From Marinitoga sp. 38H-ov (lineage in GTDB: Bacteria; Thermotogota; Thermotogae; Petrotogales; Petrotogaceae): a stretch of 48,406 nt of DNA. Below, piece by piece: positions 35,138-43,998 of the stretch. A model generated the notes under the pieces. The model was not told the origin of the DNA. It saw nothing but the letters and a program-made list of their open reading frames with translations, and ran no database searches. Position 1 is the stretch's first letter. Each line of letters starts with the position of its first letter. The position numbers were made by a program, and so were the translations under genes. The stretch lies in contig NZ_LNGH01000012.1 in NCBI RefSeq assembly GCF_011057715.1, positions 1 to 48,406 on the forward strand, given 5' to 3'.

Positions 35138-35350
35138 ATGGCAAAGAAATTAAGAATGTCATTTGTAAATACAGTAGATGGAAAAAGAAAGACAATATAT
35201 TTAAATGATCCAAGAGCAGATTTAACAGAAACAGAAGTACAAAATGCGATGGATTCATTTATAGGAGTATTAGTACCAGCAGGATATGAAAAAGATAATG
35301 CAACAATAGTAGATACAACATCAAATGAATTATTTGATTTAATTCAGTAA
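35138..35350 (+). CDS. DUF2922-family small protein (copy 2)
   Basis: The protein has 70 residues, differing from the copy at 24750 only at residue 8. Near-identity, including silent positions, points to recent duplication or gene conversion. GGAGGTG precedes the ATG. A terminator and an AAT repeat follow, then a third small gene at 35450. Confidence 0.87.
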   Translation: MAKKLRMSFVNTVDGKRKTIYLNDPRADLTETEVQNAMDSFIGVLVPAGYEKDNATIVDTTSNELFDLIQ

Positions 35351-35351
35351 T

Positions 35352-35380
35352 AAATAACCGGGGTCAACCCCGGTTTTATT
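35352..35380 (+). terminator. Terminator of module copy 2
   Basis: ATAACCGGGG/CCCCGGTTTTAT stem with TCAA loop; same type as at 24964. Confidence 0.9.
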
Positions 35381-35391
35381 GAAAAAAAAAA

Positions 35392-35434
<43 letters not shown>

Positions 35435-35449
35435 GAAAGGAGATTGAAT

Positions 35450-35674
35450 ATGTGGGAATTTATAAAAATATTATTGCTTAATATAATAGATTATTTTTTT
35501 AAATTGCTAACAGAAGCATTGAATGATGATAATACAGAAGAAAAGATAAAAGAATTAAAAGAGATACAAAAGAATTTCAATAATGAATTAAATAAGCAAA
35601 TAAAGATATTATCAGCTGAAATAGATGAAAAAATAGATGAATTAAAAGAAGAATTAGATGATGTAGAAAATTAA
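35450..35674 (+). CDS. Third module gene: small membrane-helix plus coiled-coil protein
   Basis: About 74 residues. A hydrophobic amphipathic N-terminus (MWEFIKILLLNIIDYFFKLL) is followed by a Lys/Glu-rich coiled coil (KIKELKEIQKNFNNELNKQI to the end). In Firmicutes DUF1659-DUF2922 pairs are often followed by a short YvrJ-type membrane protein; this may be the equivalent, although I cannot confirm the family. A broken relative is found after module copy 1 (25132). The ATG at 35450 is preferred to TTG 35444. The stem at 35673-35696 after it is a weak terminator. Confidence 0.65.
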   Translation: MWEFIKILLLNIIDYFFKLLTEALNDDNTEEKIKELKEIQKNFNNELNKQIKILSAEIDEKIDELKEELDDVEN

Positions 35675-35804
35675 ATCAATTTTTTATAATTGATTTACTA
35701 AGTTTTAAAAAATAACACTTCACATCAAAACGTTTTTGTAGTAAAATATTGTTGTATGATACTTGTATGTATAAAAAATATTGATAGGATAGGGGGATGG
35801 TAAT

Positions 35805-36008
35805 ATGATAACTATACCTTATTTTTGTAAAAAGTATGATTTTCATAATCCAGATATTTTAAGACAACTAGTAAAATATCTAAATATTAAACCAGTAACA
35901 GGTGATTTAGAAACTAGAGGTATGAGGTTTTATAGGGAAGAGGATTTGCTAATCGTATACAAACAGATAATGAAAATGGTGGAAGAAGTTGGAGTTGTGT
36001 ATAAATAA
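35805..36008 (+). CDS. Small putative DNA-binding protein (MerR-like helix)
   Basis: The protein has 67 residues. MITIPYFCKKYDFHNPDILR looks like a helix-turn-helix start and MRFYREEDLLIVYKQI resembles the wing and second helix of MerR/excisionase-type proteins (R-x-Y-x3-D-L). No effector domain. It may be a small regulator or excisionase left by a mobile element at this island edge. AGGGGGATGG upstream; a strong bidirectional terminator follows. Family not certain. Confidence 0.5.
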   Translation: MITIPYFCKKYDFHNPDILRQLVKYLNIKPVTGDLETRGMRFYREEDLLIVYKQIMKMVEEVGVVYK

Positions 36009-36044
36009 TAAGGCATCTGGTTCATCACCAGATGCCTTATTATT
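36004..36044. terminator. Strong bidirectional terminator
   Basis: 18-bp perfect stem (36004-36021 with 36027-36044), 5-nt loop, flanked by A/T on both sides. Confidence 0.92.
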
Positions 36045-36135
36045 ATAACCAATCCCTTATTATTAAAAATTTTACTTGATACTTTTTAAATTAAATAGTA
36101 TAATTAAATTCAGATATTAGAAGAGGAGGATTTAT

Positions 36136-36969
36136 ATGATTGTTGATTTACACTCACACACTACAGGATCAGATGGAACTTTTTCACCAGATGAAATTAT
36201 CAATTTAGCTAATGAAAATAATATAGAAATTTTTTCTATTACTGACCATGACAATATTGATGCTATAAAAGAACTATCAAATATTACAGAGGATATATTT
36301 TTTATACCTGGTGTTGAAATAAGTGCTGAATTTCCAAAAACACTCCATATTTTAGGTTATGGTATAGATATAAATAACAAAGAGCTAAATAATACATTAA
36401 AAGAATTACAAGATTTTAGAAAAAATAGAAATGAAAAAATGCTAAAAAATATGGAAAGTTTTGGTTTCTATATTACTATGGAAGAATTAATAGAAGAAGC
36501 AAAAGGTGAAATTGTTGGAAGGCCCCATTTTGCAAATTTAATGGTAAAAAAAGGATATGTTAAAACATATCAAGAAGCCTTTGATAAATATTTAAAAAAA
36601 GGGGCACCTTTGTATATGGACAAAAAAAGATTAGAACCAGAAAAAGCCATAGAATTAATTCATAATGCAGGTGGAATTACTGTTATGGCTCATCCATACC
36701 AAACAAAATTAGAAGGTAATGATTTAGAAGAATTAATAAGAAAACTTAAATCATATGGATTAGATGGTATTGAAGTATATTATTCACAGCACACAAAAGA
36801 AATGATTGAAGAATATAATTATTATGCTAAAAAATATGAATTAGTAAAAACTGCAGGTTCAGATTTTCATGGAAAAAACAAACCACATATAAGTCTTGGC
36901 ATGGATATAGTGTACAATGAATTGCATGATTTCCTTTGTTTTATAAAAGGAGGATTTAAAATTGGATAA
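36136..36969 (+). CDS. PHP-domain phosphatase (RNase AM/YciV type)
   Basis: The protein has 277 residues. The metal-site motifs of this PHP subgroup can be read: DLHSHTTGSDGT (first His pair), ITDHDNIDAI, GVEISAEF, VGRPHFANLMVK, TVMAHPYQ and GSDFHGK. Relatives (E. coli YciV/RNase AM, C. violaceum Cv1693) remove the 3'-phosphate of nucleoside 3',5'-bisphosphates such as pAp and trim RNA 5' ends. Since pAp is the by-product of PAPS-using sulfotransferases, its place two genes before a PAPS-making operon fits. The stop overlaps the next gene's start. Confidence 0.85.
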   Translation: MIVDLHSHTTGSDGTFSPDEIINLANENNIEIFSITDHDNIDAIKELSNITEDIFFIPGVEISAEFPKTLHILGYGIDINNKELNNTLKELQDFRKNRNEKMLKNMESFGFYITMEELIEEAKGEIVGRPHFANLMVKKGYVKTYQEAFDKYLKKGAPLYMDKKRLEPEKAIELIHNAGGITVMAHPYQTKLEGNDLEELIRKLKSYGLDGIEVYYSQHTKEMIEEYNYYAKKYELVKTAGSDFHGKNKPHISLGMDIVYNELHDFLCFIKGGFKIG

Positions 36970-38464
36970 TGATTACAAAAATTATTTAAAAACAACAGCT
37001 AAACAATCTAGTTTTACTTTTTTAATAAGAATTGTAGCATATGTTTTATCTTTCATCCTTCAAGCTTTATTTGCAAGATACCTGGGATCACAAGATTATG
37101 GACTATATGCTCTTGGGTTTAATATTACAAATATAGGTATTATTTTTACAACCTTCGGAATGCCAGCATCAATGCAAAGATTCCTGGGTGAATATTTAGG
37201 AAAAAAAGAAACAAAAAAAGCACAGTCTATAATAAATGCTGGATTTATTATAGTAACCCTCACAAGCATTATAGCTTTTACTGTTCTCAATATAAACAAA
37301 CATTTTTTTGCAATAAATATTTTTAAGAAACCTGAATTAGAAAACACATTTATTTATTTTAGTTTTATTTTAATAATCATGTCCTATTTAAGCCTTTTCT
37401 CGGGTATATTTATGGGACTAAAACAACCAGCAAAATTTAATTTTCAAAAAGAAATTGTAGAAAGGTTATTGAGAATTGCATTTTTTATACCACTATTTTA
37501 TTTTGGTTATAAACTATACGGCGCAATTATTTCAACAATCATTTCTAATATAATAATTCTTATTATTTTAACCTATCAATTCAAAAAGACAAAATTATTA
37601 GATTTCACAGTTAAACCTGTATTTTCAGAACTCTCAGATGTATTAAAATATTCTGTAAATATGTTTTTTGTAAGTTTTACCTATTTCCTACTTTCACAGG
37701 TAAATATAACCATCTCTGGAATGTATTTGGAATCATCAAAAGTTGCTATATATAGCATTAGCAGTTCTGTAGCCGGACTTTCAGTATTTTTCCTTGTAAG
37801 CATAAATTCAATTTTCGGAACAGTTATTTCTGAACTTTATCATACAAATAAATTTGAAACATTAAAAAAATTATATTCAACTGTAATAAGAATAGTAATA
37901 ACTTCAACTATTCCTTTAACATTATGGATGGTATTATATTCAAAAGAAATTTTAAGCTTTTTTGGTAAAGATTATATGGAAGGATATTTAGTATTATCTT
38001 TCTTAGCAATCGGGCAATTTGTAAACGCAATAGTTGGACCCAATGGCTTAATGCTCTCCATGACAAAACATCAAAAATTAGAACTAATCAATGGAATATT
38101 AATAGCAGCACTAAATATATCTTTAAATATTTTTTTAATTCCAAAATATGGTATTGTTGGTTCTGCGATAGGAGGAACTGTAGCAATAGCATCAATAAAT
38201 ATATTAAAAAGTGTAGAAGTATATATTTTCTTAAAAATACAACCCTATGATAAAAAAATAATAAAACCTATTATTTCTGGAATTATTTTAATATTTGTAT
38301 TACTATTAATTAAAAATGTTATTCATTCATACAATATACTTTTCATTGTTTTAATGTTAATCATCTCATACATGATTTATCTAATAATAATGAGAATATT
38401 AAAATGGAATAAAGAAGATTTAGAGCTATTCAATGCTCTGTTGAGCAAAATTAGGAAAAAATAA
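36962..38464 (+). CDS. Polysaccharide flippase (Wzx/MVF-like)
   Basis: The protein has 500 residues and about 14 hydrophobic helices. Family phrases: FTFLIRIVAYVLSFILQALF, ARYLGSQDYGLYALGFNI, GLKQPAKFN, GTVISELYHTNK, MLSMTKHQK and IPKYGIVGSAIGGTVAIASI. Such MOP-superfamily proteins flip lipid-linked sugar units across the membrane for surface polysaccharides. It starts at TTG 36962 with AGGAGG well placed, overlapping the PHP gene by 8 bases. This links the locus to surface glycans. Confidence 0.87.
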   Translation: MDNDYKNYLKTTAKQSSFTFLIRIVAYVLSFILQALFARYLGSQDYGLYALGFNITNIGIIFTTFGMPASMQRFLGEYLGKKETKKAQSIINAGFIIVTLTSIIAFTVLNINKHFFAINIFKKPELENTFIYFSFILIIMSYLSLFSGIFMGLKQPAKFNFQKEIVERLLRIAFFIPLFYFGYKLYGAIISTIISNIIILIILTYQFKKTKLLDFTVKPVFSELSDVLKYSVNMFFVSFTYFLLSQVNITISGMYLESSKVAIYSISSSVAGLSVFFLVSINSIFGTVISELYHTNKFETLKKLYSTVIRIVITSTIPLTLWMVLYSKEILSFFGKDYMEGYLVLSFLAIGQFVNAIVGPNGLMLSMTKHQKLELINGILIAALNISLNIFLIPKYGIVGSAIGGTVAIASINILKSVEVYIFLKIQPYDKKIIKPIISGIILIFVLLLIKNVIHSYNILFIVLMLIISYMIYLIIMRILKWNKEDLELFNALLSKIRKK

Positions 38465-38504
38465 AATTTTAACATTATAATTCTAATATTTTATCAATTT
38501 TTAC

Positions 38505-38574
38505 TTGCTTTTGGAATAAAAATATAGTATAATAACATAGGCTCCAATTAGAGTGTTGGTGCCTATGTTTTTTT
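38505..38574 (+). promoter_or_regulatory. Promoter followed at once by a terminator-like hairpin (attenuator)
   Basis: TTGCTT (38505-38510), 17-bp spacer, TATAAT (38528-38533), and then from 38535 ACATAGGC/GCCTATGT, inner CCAA/TTGG, and TTTTTTT. A transcript from this promoter would begin with a terminator hairpin, so the following sulfate-activation operon is probably controlled by termination/antitermination. The stem is also the only hairpin after the flippase gene, so it may end that unit too. Confidence 0.7.
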
Positions 38575-38597
38575 AATACTCGAAAGGAGATTCTCCT

Positions 38598-38825
38598 ATG
38601 TCTGAAAAGGTAACAATTAAAATCCCTAAACCATTATATGAAAGTTTAAAAAAAATAATAGAGGGCACAGGATATAGTAGTGTAACAGAATTTGTAATTT
38701 TTGTACTAAGAGATTTGGTTTCTTCTAACGAACCAGAAGATTATAAGGAAAATATAGAGGAATTTACAGAAGAAGAACTTGAAATAATAAAACAAAGACT
38801 AAGAAATTTAGGATACATAGATTAA
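38598..38825 (+). CDS. Small ribbon-helix-helix-like protein (1)
   Basis: The protein has 75 residues. The first half (VTIKIPKPLYESLKKIIEGT, then SSVTEFVIFVLRDLV) is a typical ribbon-helix-helix fold (strand, two helices). The acidic end is EEFTEEELEIIKQRLRNLGYID. A second protein at 43999 has the same layout and end (IIKKRLQDLGYLD). Both lie before sulfate/phosphoryl genes in one operon; they may autoregulate or bind the enzymes. The ribosome site AGGAG is followed by TTCTCC, able to pair with it. Confidence 0.7.
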   Translation: MSEKVTIKIPKPLYESLKKIIEGTGYSSVTEFVIFVLRDLVSSNEPEDYKENIEEFTEEELEIIKQRLRNLGYID

Positions 38826-38844
38826 ACAAAATGGGGGATGGCGA

Positions 38845-39450
38845 ATGCAAGAAAAGTCACCAAATGTAAAGTGGCAACATACAAAAATAAGAAAAGAAGA
38901 TAGAGAAAAAGTTTTAAAACAAAAAGGATTTGTATTATGGTTCACCGGACTTTCTGGTTCGGGAAAGTCAACGATTGCCATTGAAGTCGAATATATTTTA
39001 AATTCAATGGGATACGCTACATATCTCCTAGATGGAGATAATATAAGACATGGTTTAAATAAAGATTTAGGTTTTTCTGTAGAAGATAGAAAAGAAAATA
39101 TAAGAAGAATTTCAGAGGTTGCCTGCTTATTTCAAGATGCTGGAATAATAACATTAGCTACATTTATCTCCCCTTTTAAAAAAGATAGAGAAAATATAAG
39201 AAAATTAATACCTGAAAACAGATTTATAGAAATATATGTTAAATGTTCATTAGAAACATGCGAAAAAAGAGATATCAAAGGGTTATATAAAAAAGCAAGA
39301 GAAGGCATTATAAAAGACTTTACAGGTATATCCTCGCCATACGAAGAACCAGAAAATCCTGAAATAATAGTAAATACAGATAAAGAAACCTTAGAAGAAT
39401 CCATTAATAAAATTATAACATATTTAAAAAATCACCAATTAATCAGGTGA
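38845..39450 (+). CDS. cysC: Adenylylsulfate (APS) kinase
   Basis: The protein has 201 residues. P-loop GLSGSGKST (35-43), DGDNIRHGLNKDLGFSVEDR for APS binding, ENIRRISEVACLF, the ISPFKKDR motif and the lid region GLYKKAREGIIKDFTGISSP with YEEPENPEI are all intact. It phosphorylates APS to PAPS. It follows the RHH gene and precedes the transporter by 4 bases (TGA, then ATG). It is a complete stand-alone enzyme, in contrast to the degraded kinase domain on the CysN protein. Confidence 0.94.
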   Translation: MQEKSPNVKWQHTKIRKEDREKVLKQKGFVLWFTGLSGSGKSTIAIEVEYILNSMGYATYLLDGDNIRHGLNKDLGFSVEDRKENIRRISEVACLFQDAGIITLATFISPFKKDRENIRKLIPENRFIEIYVKCSLETCEKRDIKGLYKKAREGIIKDFTGISSPYEEPENPEIIVNTDKETLEESINKIITYLKNHQLIR

Positions 39451-39454
39451 TTGC

Positions 39455-40813
39455 ATGAAAAGAAAAATAATTTTTCTTATAACAATTATTTTATTTTCCC
39501 TTCCTTTTATAACCAATCCACCAGAAGGTCTTGATTCTAATGGATATAAATCACTTGTAATTTTTCTTGTTTCTATATTATGGTGGAGTACAAAATTTGT
39601 TCCTTTAATGATTACAAGCATACTATCTATAATTTCATTTCCACTGCTTGGAATTCAGAGTTCTGCAGAAGTTTATTCGAAATTTGGGAATAGCGCTGTT
39701 TTTTTTGTTTTGGGCTCATTTATTTTAGCTTCTGCAATGATTAGAAGTGGTTTGAGTAAAAGAATTGCGTTAAAATTTCTCGTAATTTTTGGAAAAACAC
39801 CATTATCATTAGTTTTAAGTTTTCAGTATCTTGCTATAATCATGTCTTTCTGGACATCGGGGCATGCTGTGGCAGCTATGTTGATGCCTATAGTTCTTGA
39901 AATTGGAAATGTTTTGTATGAACAAGAAAATGGAGAAATATATCTAAAGTTTTTAACCCTTTCATCTATGTGGGGATCTATTATTGGTTCTGGAACAACT
40001 TTGCTTGGCGGTGCTAGAGGACCTCTTGCAATAGCTATGTTAAAAAAAATAACAGGTATAAATATATCATTTACTCAATGGATTATTTCAACATTACCGA
40101 TAGTTATTTCTGTCTCAACAATTGCTTCTATAATAATTATAAAAAATACACCAAAAAATATTGATATCTCTAAAGGCATCAATCTTTTAAAAAATAAAAA
40201 TTTAAAACTTTCAAAATTATCTCAAAGAGAATTATATATATTAACTATATTAATAATTACTATGATAATGTGGATAAGTTTTGGCACAAAAATGGGAATC
40301 GCAAATATTGCACTTTTATCAGTAATAATATTATTTATCTTTAGATTAATATCCTGGAATGAAGTTGAAAAAGATGTTAATTGGGGTATCATTCTAATGT
40401 ATGGCGGAGCAATCGCAATGGGAAGCACATTAGCAGAAACTGGAGTTTCAACCTGGATAATGAACTTAATTCCTATATCAAACTCATTACTATTTTTAGT
40501 ATTAATTATAATAATAACCGTATTATTTACAGAGTTTATGAGTAATACTGCTGTTGTTGCATTTTTGTTGCCTATTGTATTATCAACAGGATTATCCTTA
40601 AATATTTTACCGCAAATACTTGTGTTTAGTGTTGTATTACCAGCAGGTTTCGCTTTTATGTTACCAATGAGCACACCAGCTGTTGCTATAATGTTATCAA
40701 CAAATTATATTGATACAAAAGACACTATAAAATATGGAATAATTTTAAATATTACAGGTATTATTGCGACTATACTTTCAATATTAATATATTGGCCTAT
40801 ATTATATAAATAA
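39455..40813 (+). CDS. SLC13/DASS-family anion transporter, probably sulfate
   Basis: The protein has 452 residues and about 11-12 membrane helices. Family features: an early ILWWSTKFVPLMITSILSII, SAVFFVLGSFILASAMIRSG, SGHAVAAMLMPIVLEI, the helix-hairpin GSIIGSGTTLLGGARGP and the second SNTAVVAFLLPIVLS and PAGFAFMLPMSTPAVAI. DASS proteins move sulfate or dicarboxylates with Na+. Being inside the APS kinase-CysD-CysN operon makes sulfate the likely substrate. CAGGTGATT overlapping the cysC stop serves as the ribosome site. Confidence 0.88.
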   Translation: MKRKIIFLITIILFSLPFITNPPEGLDSNGYKSLVIFLVSILWWSTKFVPLMITSILSIISFPLLGIQSSAEVYSKFGNSAVFFVLGSFILASAMIRSGLSKRIALKFLVIFGKTPLSLVLSFQYLAIIMSFWTSGHAVAAMLMPIVLEIGNVLYEQENGEIYLKFLTLSSMWGSIIGSGTTLLGGARGPLAIAMLKKITGINISFTQWIISTLPIVISVSTIASIIIIKNTPKNIDISKGINLLKNKNLKLSKLSQRELYILTILIITMIMWISFGTKMGIANIALLSVIILFIFRLISWNEVEKDVNWGIILMYGGAIAMGSTLAETGVSTWIMNLIPISNSLLFLVLIIIITVLFTEFMSNTAVVAFLLPIVLSTGLSLNILPQILVFSVVLPAGFAFMLPMSTPAVAIMLSTNYIDTKDTIKYGIILNITGIIATILSILIYWPILYK

Positions 40814-40823
40814 GAGGTGCATT

Positions 40824-41258
40824 ATGAATAATATTATTATTAATATAGACATGAAAAAAAACAAAAAGGCACTATCTAGAATATTTAAAAAATATGATAA
40901 TCCAGAGTTTTATCTAATCATAGATGAGAATATAGTATATTTATCCGCTGAGTTCTTAATAAGCAATGGATGGCTTGGAGAAGAAACAATCAATCAACTA
41001 AAAGATGTTTTACTAAATAATTTAACAATTATGAGGGAAAAATGGATAAAATTTTCCAGGGAATTATATCCAAATATACAAATTAAAAAAATTAATGGAA
41101 ATTACAAAGAAATCATTGAAAAAATCATAGAAGAAAAAAATATAGATGAATTAATTATAACTTTCAAAAAAGATTTCAACCCCTACTGGAACATATTAAA
41201 ATATATTTTTGAAAATATTTCAAAAAAGTATAAGGTTAAAATAACCATAATCAACTAG
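40824..41258 (+). CDS. Unknown alpha/beta protein, possibly UspA-like
   Basis: The protein has 144 residues. It alternates strands and helices ([25 protein letters not shown], a central helix [20 protein letters not shown], then [11 protein letters not shown] and KVKITIIN at the end), as in Usp-fold proteins, but the ATP-binding G-x2-G motif is absent. It lies 10 bases after the transporter and 10 before cysD. Some sulfate transporters are paired with Usp-like partners; a role in transport control is a guess. Confidence 0.5.
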   Translation: MNNIIINIDMKKNKKALSRIFKKYDNPEFYLIIDENIVYLSAEFLISNGWLGEETINQLKDVLLNNLTIMREKWIKFSRELYPNIQIKKINGNYKEIIEKIIEEKNIDELIITFKKDFNPYWNILKYIFENISKKYKVKITIIN

Positions 41259-41268
41259 GAGGTGCACA

Positions 41269-42150
41269 ATGGATCATCTTGAACGATTAGAAGTAAAAAG
41301 CATACATATATTTAGAGAAGCATACGCAAACTTCAAAAACTTATGTATGCTATGGTCAATAGGAAAAGATAGTACAGTATTATTATGGCTTGCCAGAAAA
41401 GCATTTTTTGGGCATGTGCCTTTTCCTTTAGTTCATATTGATACAAGTTATAAAATACCAGAAATGATTGAATATAGAGATAGATTAGCAATGGAATGGA
41501 ATTTAGATATGATATATGGCCAAAATGTAGAAGCACTAAAAACAAAACAAACATTTCCTGATGGAAATGCAACTAGGCTTGAATGTTGTAAAAGATTAAA
41601 AACAGATGCCTTAAGACATACTTTAGATGGAACATGGACGAGATATAGATTAAATCACGCAACTGGTAAATATGAACCAGATCCTAATAGAGAACCTTTT
41701 ACGGGAGTTATCGTTGGTGTTAGAGCTGACGAAGAAGGATCTAGATCAAAAGAAAGGTATTTTTCCCCAAGAGATCAAGAAAATCTTTGGGATATTTCCG
41801 ATCAACCACCAGAATTTTGGAATCAATACAAAACAGATTTTGCACCAGGAACACATTTAAGAATACATCCTTTACTCGATTGGACAGAATTGGATATATG
41901 GAAGTATATCAAAAGAGAAAATATACCCACAGTTTCATTATATTATGATAATGGAAATGGAAAAAGATATAGATCATTAGGATGTTATCCATGTACATTC
42001 CCAATAGATTCAAATGCAAAAAATGTAGATGAAGTAATAGAAGAATTAGAAAGCGGTAAATTAAAAAATATTGCAGAAAGATCCGGAAGAGCACAAGATA
42101 AAGAAGATGGTGGAGGATTAGAAGAATTAAGAAAAGATGGATACATGTAA
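41269..42150 (+). CDS. cysD: Sulfate adenylyltransferase subunit 2
   Basis: The protein has 293 residues. The PP-loop appears as [19 protein letters not shown] (family SxGKDS). Also seen are [51 protein letters not shown], and [15 protein letters not shown], and near the end [14 protein letters not shown]. CysD makes APS from ATP and sulfate, driven by the GTPase CysN downstream. The gap to cysN is 14 bases with AAGGGGG. Nothing missing. Confidence 0.95.
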   Translation: MDHLERLEVKSIHIFREAYANFKNLCMLWSIGKDSTVLLWLARKAFFGHVPFPLVHIDTSYKIPEMIEYRDRLAMEWNLDMIYGQNVEALKTKQTFPDGNATRLECCKRLKTDALRHTLDGTWTRYRLNHATGKYEPDPNREPFTGVIVGVRADEEGSRSKERYFSPRDQENLWDISDQPPEFWNQYKTDFAPGTHLRIHPLLDWTELDIWKYIKRENIPTVSLYYDNGNGKRYRSLGCYPCTFPIDSNAKNVDEVIEELESGKLKNIAERSGRAQDKEDGGGLEELRKDGYM

Positions 42151-42164
42151 GAAGGGGGATTAAA

Positions 42165-43979
42165 ATGGATAAAATAATAGAAAAACAAGATATGAGTATA
42201 GTTTTTGTAGGACACGTTGATCACGGAAAAAGTACAATAGTAGGAAGACTATTAGCAGATACCAACTCTTTACCTGAAGGAAAACTTGAACAAGTTAAAG
42301 AAAATTGTAGAAGAAATTCTAAACCATTTGAATATGCATTTTTAATTGATGCATTAAAAGATGAACAAGCACAAGGAATAACAATAGATGCTGCAAGGAT
42401 ATTCTTTAAAACAGAAAAAAGAAATTATATAATAATAGACGCTCCAGGGCATATAGAATTCTTAAAAAATATGGTTACAGGTGCATCACATGCTGAAGCA
42501 GCATTACTAGTAATAGATGCAGCAGAAGGAGTTAAAGAAAACTCAAAAAGGCATGGATATATGTTAGCAATGTTGGGCATTAAACAAATAACTGTATTAG
42601 TAAATAAAATGGATTTAATAAACTATGATGAAAAAATATATAATAGTATTGTAAAAGAATATACAGAATTTCTAAATAAAATAAACATTACACCAAAAAC
42701 ATTTATACCAGTATCAGGACTTGAAGGAGATAATATAGCCTCATTATCAAACAAAATGCCATGGTATAATGGTCAAACTGTATTAGAAACATTAGATTCT
42801 TTTGAAACAGAAAAGCTTCCAGAAGACAAACCATTTAGAATGCCTGTACAGGACGTATATAAATTTACTAAAAGTGGAGATAATAGGAGAATAGTTGCTG
42901 GAACTATAGAAACAGGAAAAATTAAAGTTGGAGATGAAGTTATATTCTATCCTTCTGGAAAAAAAAGCAAAGTAAAAACAATAGAAGAGTTTAATAAACC
43001 AATACAAACAGAAAAAAAAGCAGGACAACATTGTGGTTTTACATTAGAAGAACAAATATATGTAAGAAGAGGAGAAATTGCTACAGTAAATGGCGAAAAA
43101 AAACCATTGGTATCTAAAAAAATAAAAGCAAATATGTTTTGGTTAGGAAAAGATCCAATGATTAAAGGTAAAGAATACATATTAAAAATAGGAACAGCTA
43201 AAGTCAGATGCAAAATAGACAAAATAAATATGATATTAGATGCTTCAACATTAGAAAAATCAATAAAAGATAGAATAGATAGACATGATGTAGCAGAAAT
43301 AATATTAAAAACAGAAAAGCCAATAGCATTTGACTTGACATATGAAATTCCTCAAACTAGCAGATTTGTTATAGTAGATAATTATGAAATTTCTGGTGGA
43401 GGAATAATAATTGAACAAGTTAAAGATGAACAATACAATATAAGAGATAAGGTTATATTAAGGAATTACAAATGGATAAAAGGAGATATTTCAAGAGAAG
43501 AAAGAGCAGAAAAATATTCTCAAAAATCAACATTATTATTGATAACAGGAAAAGAAGGAGAAGGAAGAAAAGATATTGCAAGAGCATTAGAAAAGAGATT
43601 ATTTAATGATGGTAAATTTGTATATTTTTTAGGTATAGGAAATATATTATATGGTGTTGATGCTGATATAAAAAATCATGAAGATTCAAAAGTTAAAAAT
43701 AGAGAAGAACATTTGAGGAGAATGGCTGAAATAGCTCATATAATGTTAGATTCTGGAATGATATTAATAATTACAGCAATAGAACTAACAAATAAAGATT
43801 TGGATTTAATTAAAACAATTGTAGACCCAGATTTAATTCAAGTAATATGGGTAGGCGAAGATATAACAACAGACATAAAACCGGATTTACACATCTACGA
43901 TTTTGAACACACAGAATCTGCAATGAATATAATCAAATCAGAATTACAAGAAAAAGGAATAATATTTAAACCCTGGTAA
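42165..43979 (+). CDS. cysN: Sulfate adenylyltransferase subunit 1 with degenerate APS-kinase tail
   Basis: The protein has 604 residues. The GTPase domain has GHVDHGKST (16-24), DALKDEQAQGITIDAARIFF (switch), DAPGH and NKMD, then elongation-factor-like beta domains up to about 445. The last 145 residues align with APS kinase, but the P-loop GLSGSGKST has become GKEGEGRKD (about 462-470): the catalytic Lys is Arg, and the Ser is Lys. Part of the kinase fold remains (REEHLRRMAEIAHIMLDSGM). The tail is thus probably inactive; the free CysC at 38845 does the reaction. It may keep a binding or assembly role. Confidence 0.92.
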   Translation: MDKIIEKQDMSIVFVGHVDHGKSTIVGRLLADTNSLPEGKLEQVKENCRRNSKPFEYAFLIDALKDEQAQGITIDAARIFFKTEKRNYIIIDAPGHIEFLKNMVTGASHAEAALLVIDAAEGVKENSKRHGYMLAMLGIKQITVLVNKMDLINYDEKIYNSIVKEYTEFLNKINITPKTFIPVSGLEGDNIASLSNKMPWYNGQTVLETLDSFETEKLPEDKPFRMPVQDVYKFTKSGDNRRIVAGTIETGKIKVGDEVIFYPSGKKSKVKTIEEFNKPIQTEKKAGQHCGFTLEEQIYVRRGEIATVNGEKKPLVSKKIKANMFWLGKDPMIKGKEYILKIGTAKVRCKIDKINMILDASTLEKSIKDRIDRHDVAEIILKTEKPIAFDLTYEIPQTSRFVIVDNYEISGGGIIIEQVKDEQYNIRDKVILRNYKWIKGDISREERAEKYSQKSTLLLITGKEGEGRKDIARALEKRLFNDGKFVYFLGIGNILYGVDADIKNHEDSKVKNREEHLRRMAEIAHIMLDSGMILIITAIELTNKDLDLIKTIVDPDLIQVIWVGEDITTDIKPDLHIYDFEHTESAMNIIKSELQEKGIIFKPW

Positions 43980-43998
43980 ATAGAAGGAGGTAGTTAAA

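Larger units (their letters stand above)
34660..35380 (+). repeat. Segmental repeat, DUF1659-DUF2922 module copy 2
   Basis: Direct-orientation copy of 24330-24990, sharing the AGTAACTTCATT leader, the palindrome, both genes and the CCGGGG terminator. It has an extra 110 bp between the genes, with a weak imperfect repeat of TCTAAAATTT type. The 302-bp gap before its first gene holds only this leader (and the GajA start side). Confidence 0.85.

Noticed and set aside
38535-38574. SAM or other sulfur riboswitch before the sulfate operon
   Set aside because: The leader is only about 60 nt and consists of one terminator hairpin, too short for any known sulfur-related aptamer.
40222-40674. 150-codon minus-strand open frame
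   Set aside because: Antisense shadow of the SLC13 transporter, no start signals and no family features.
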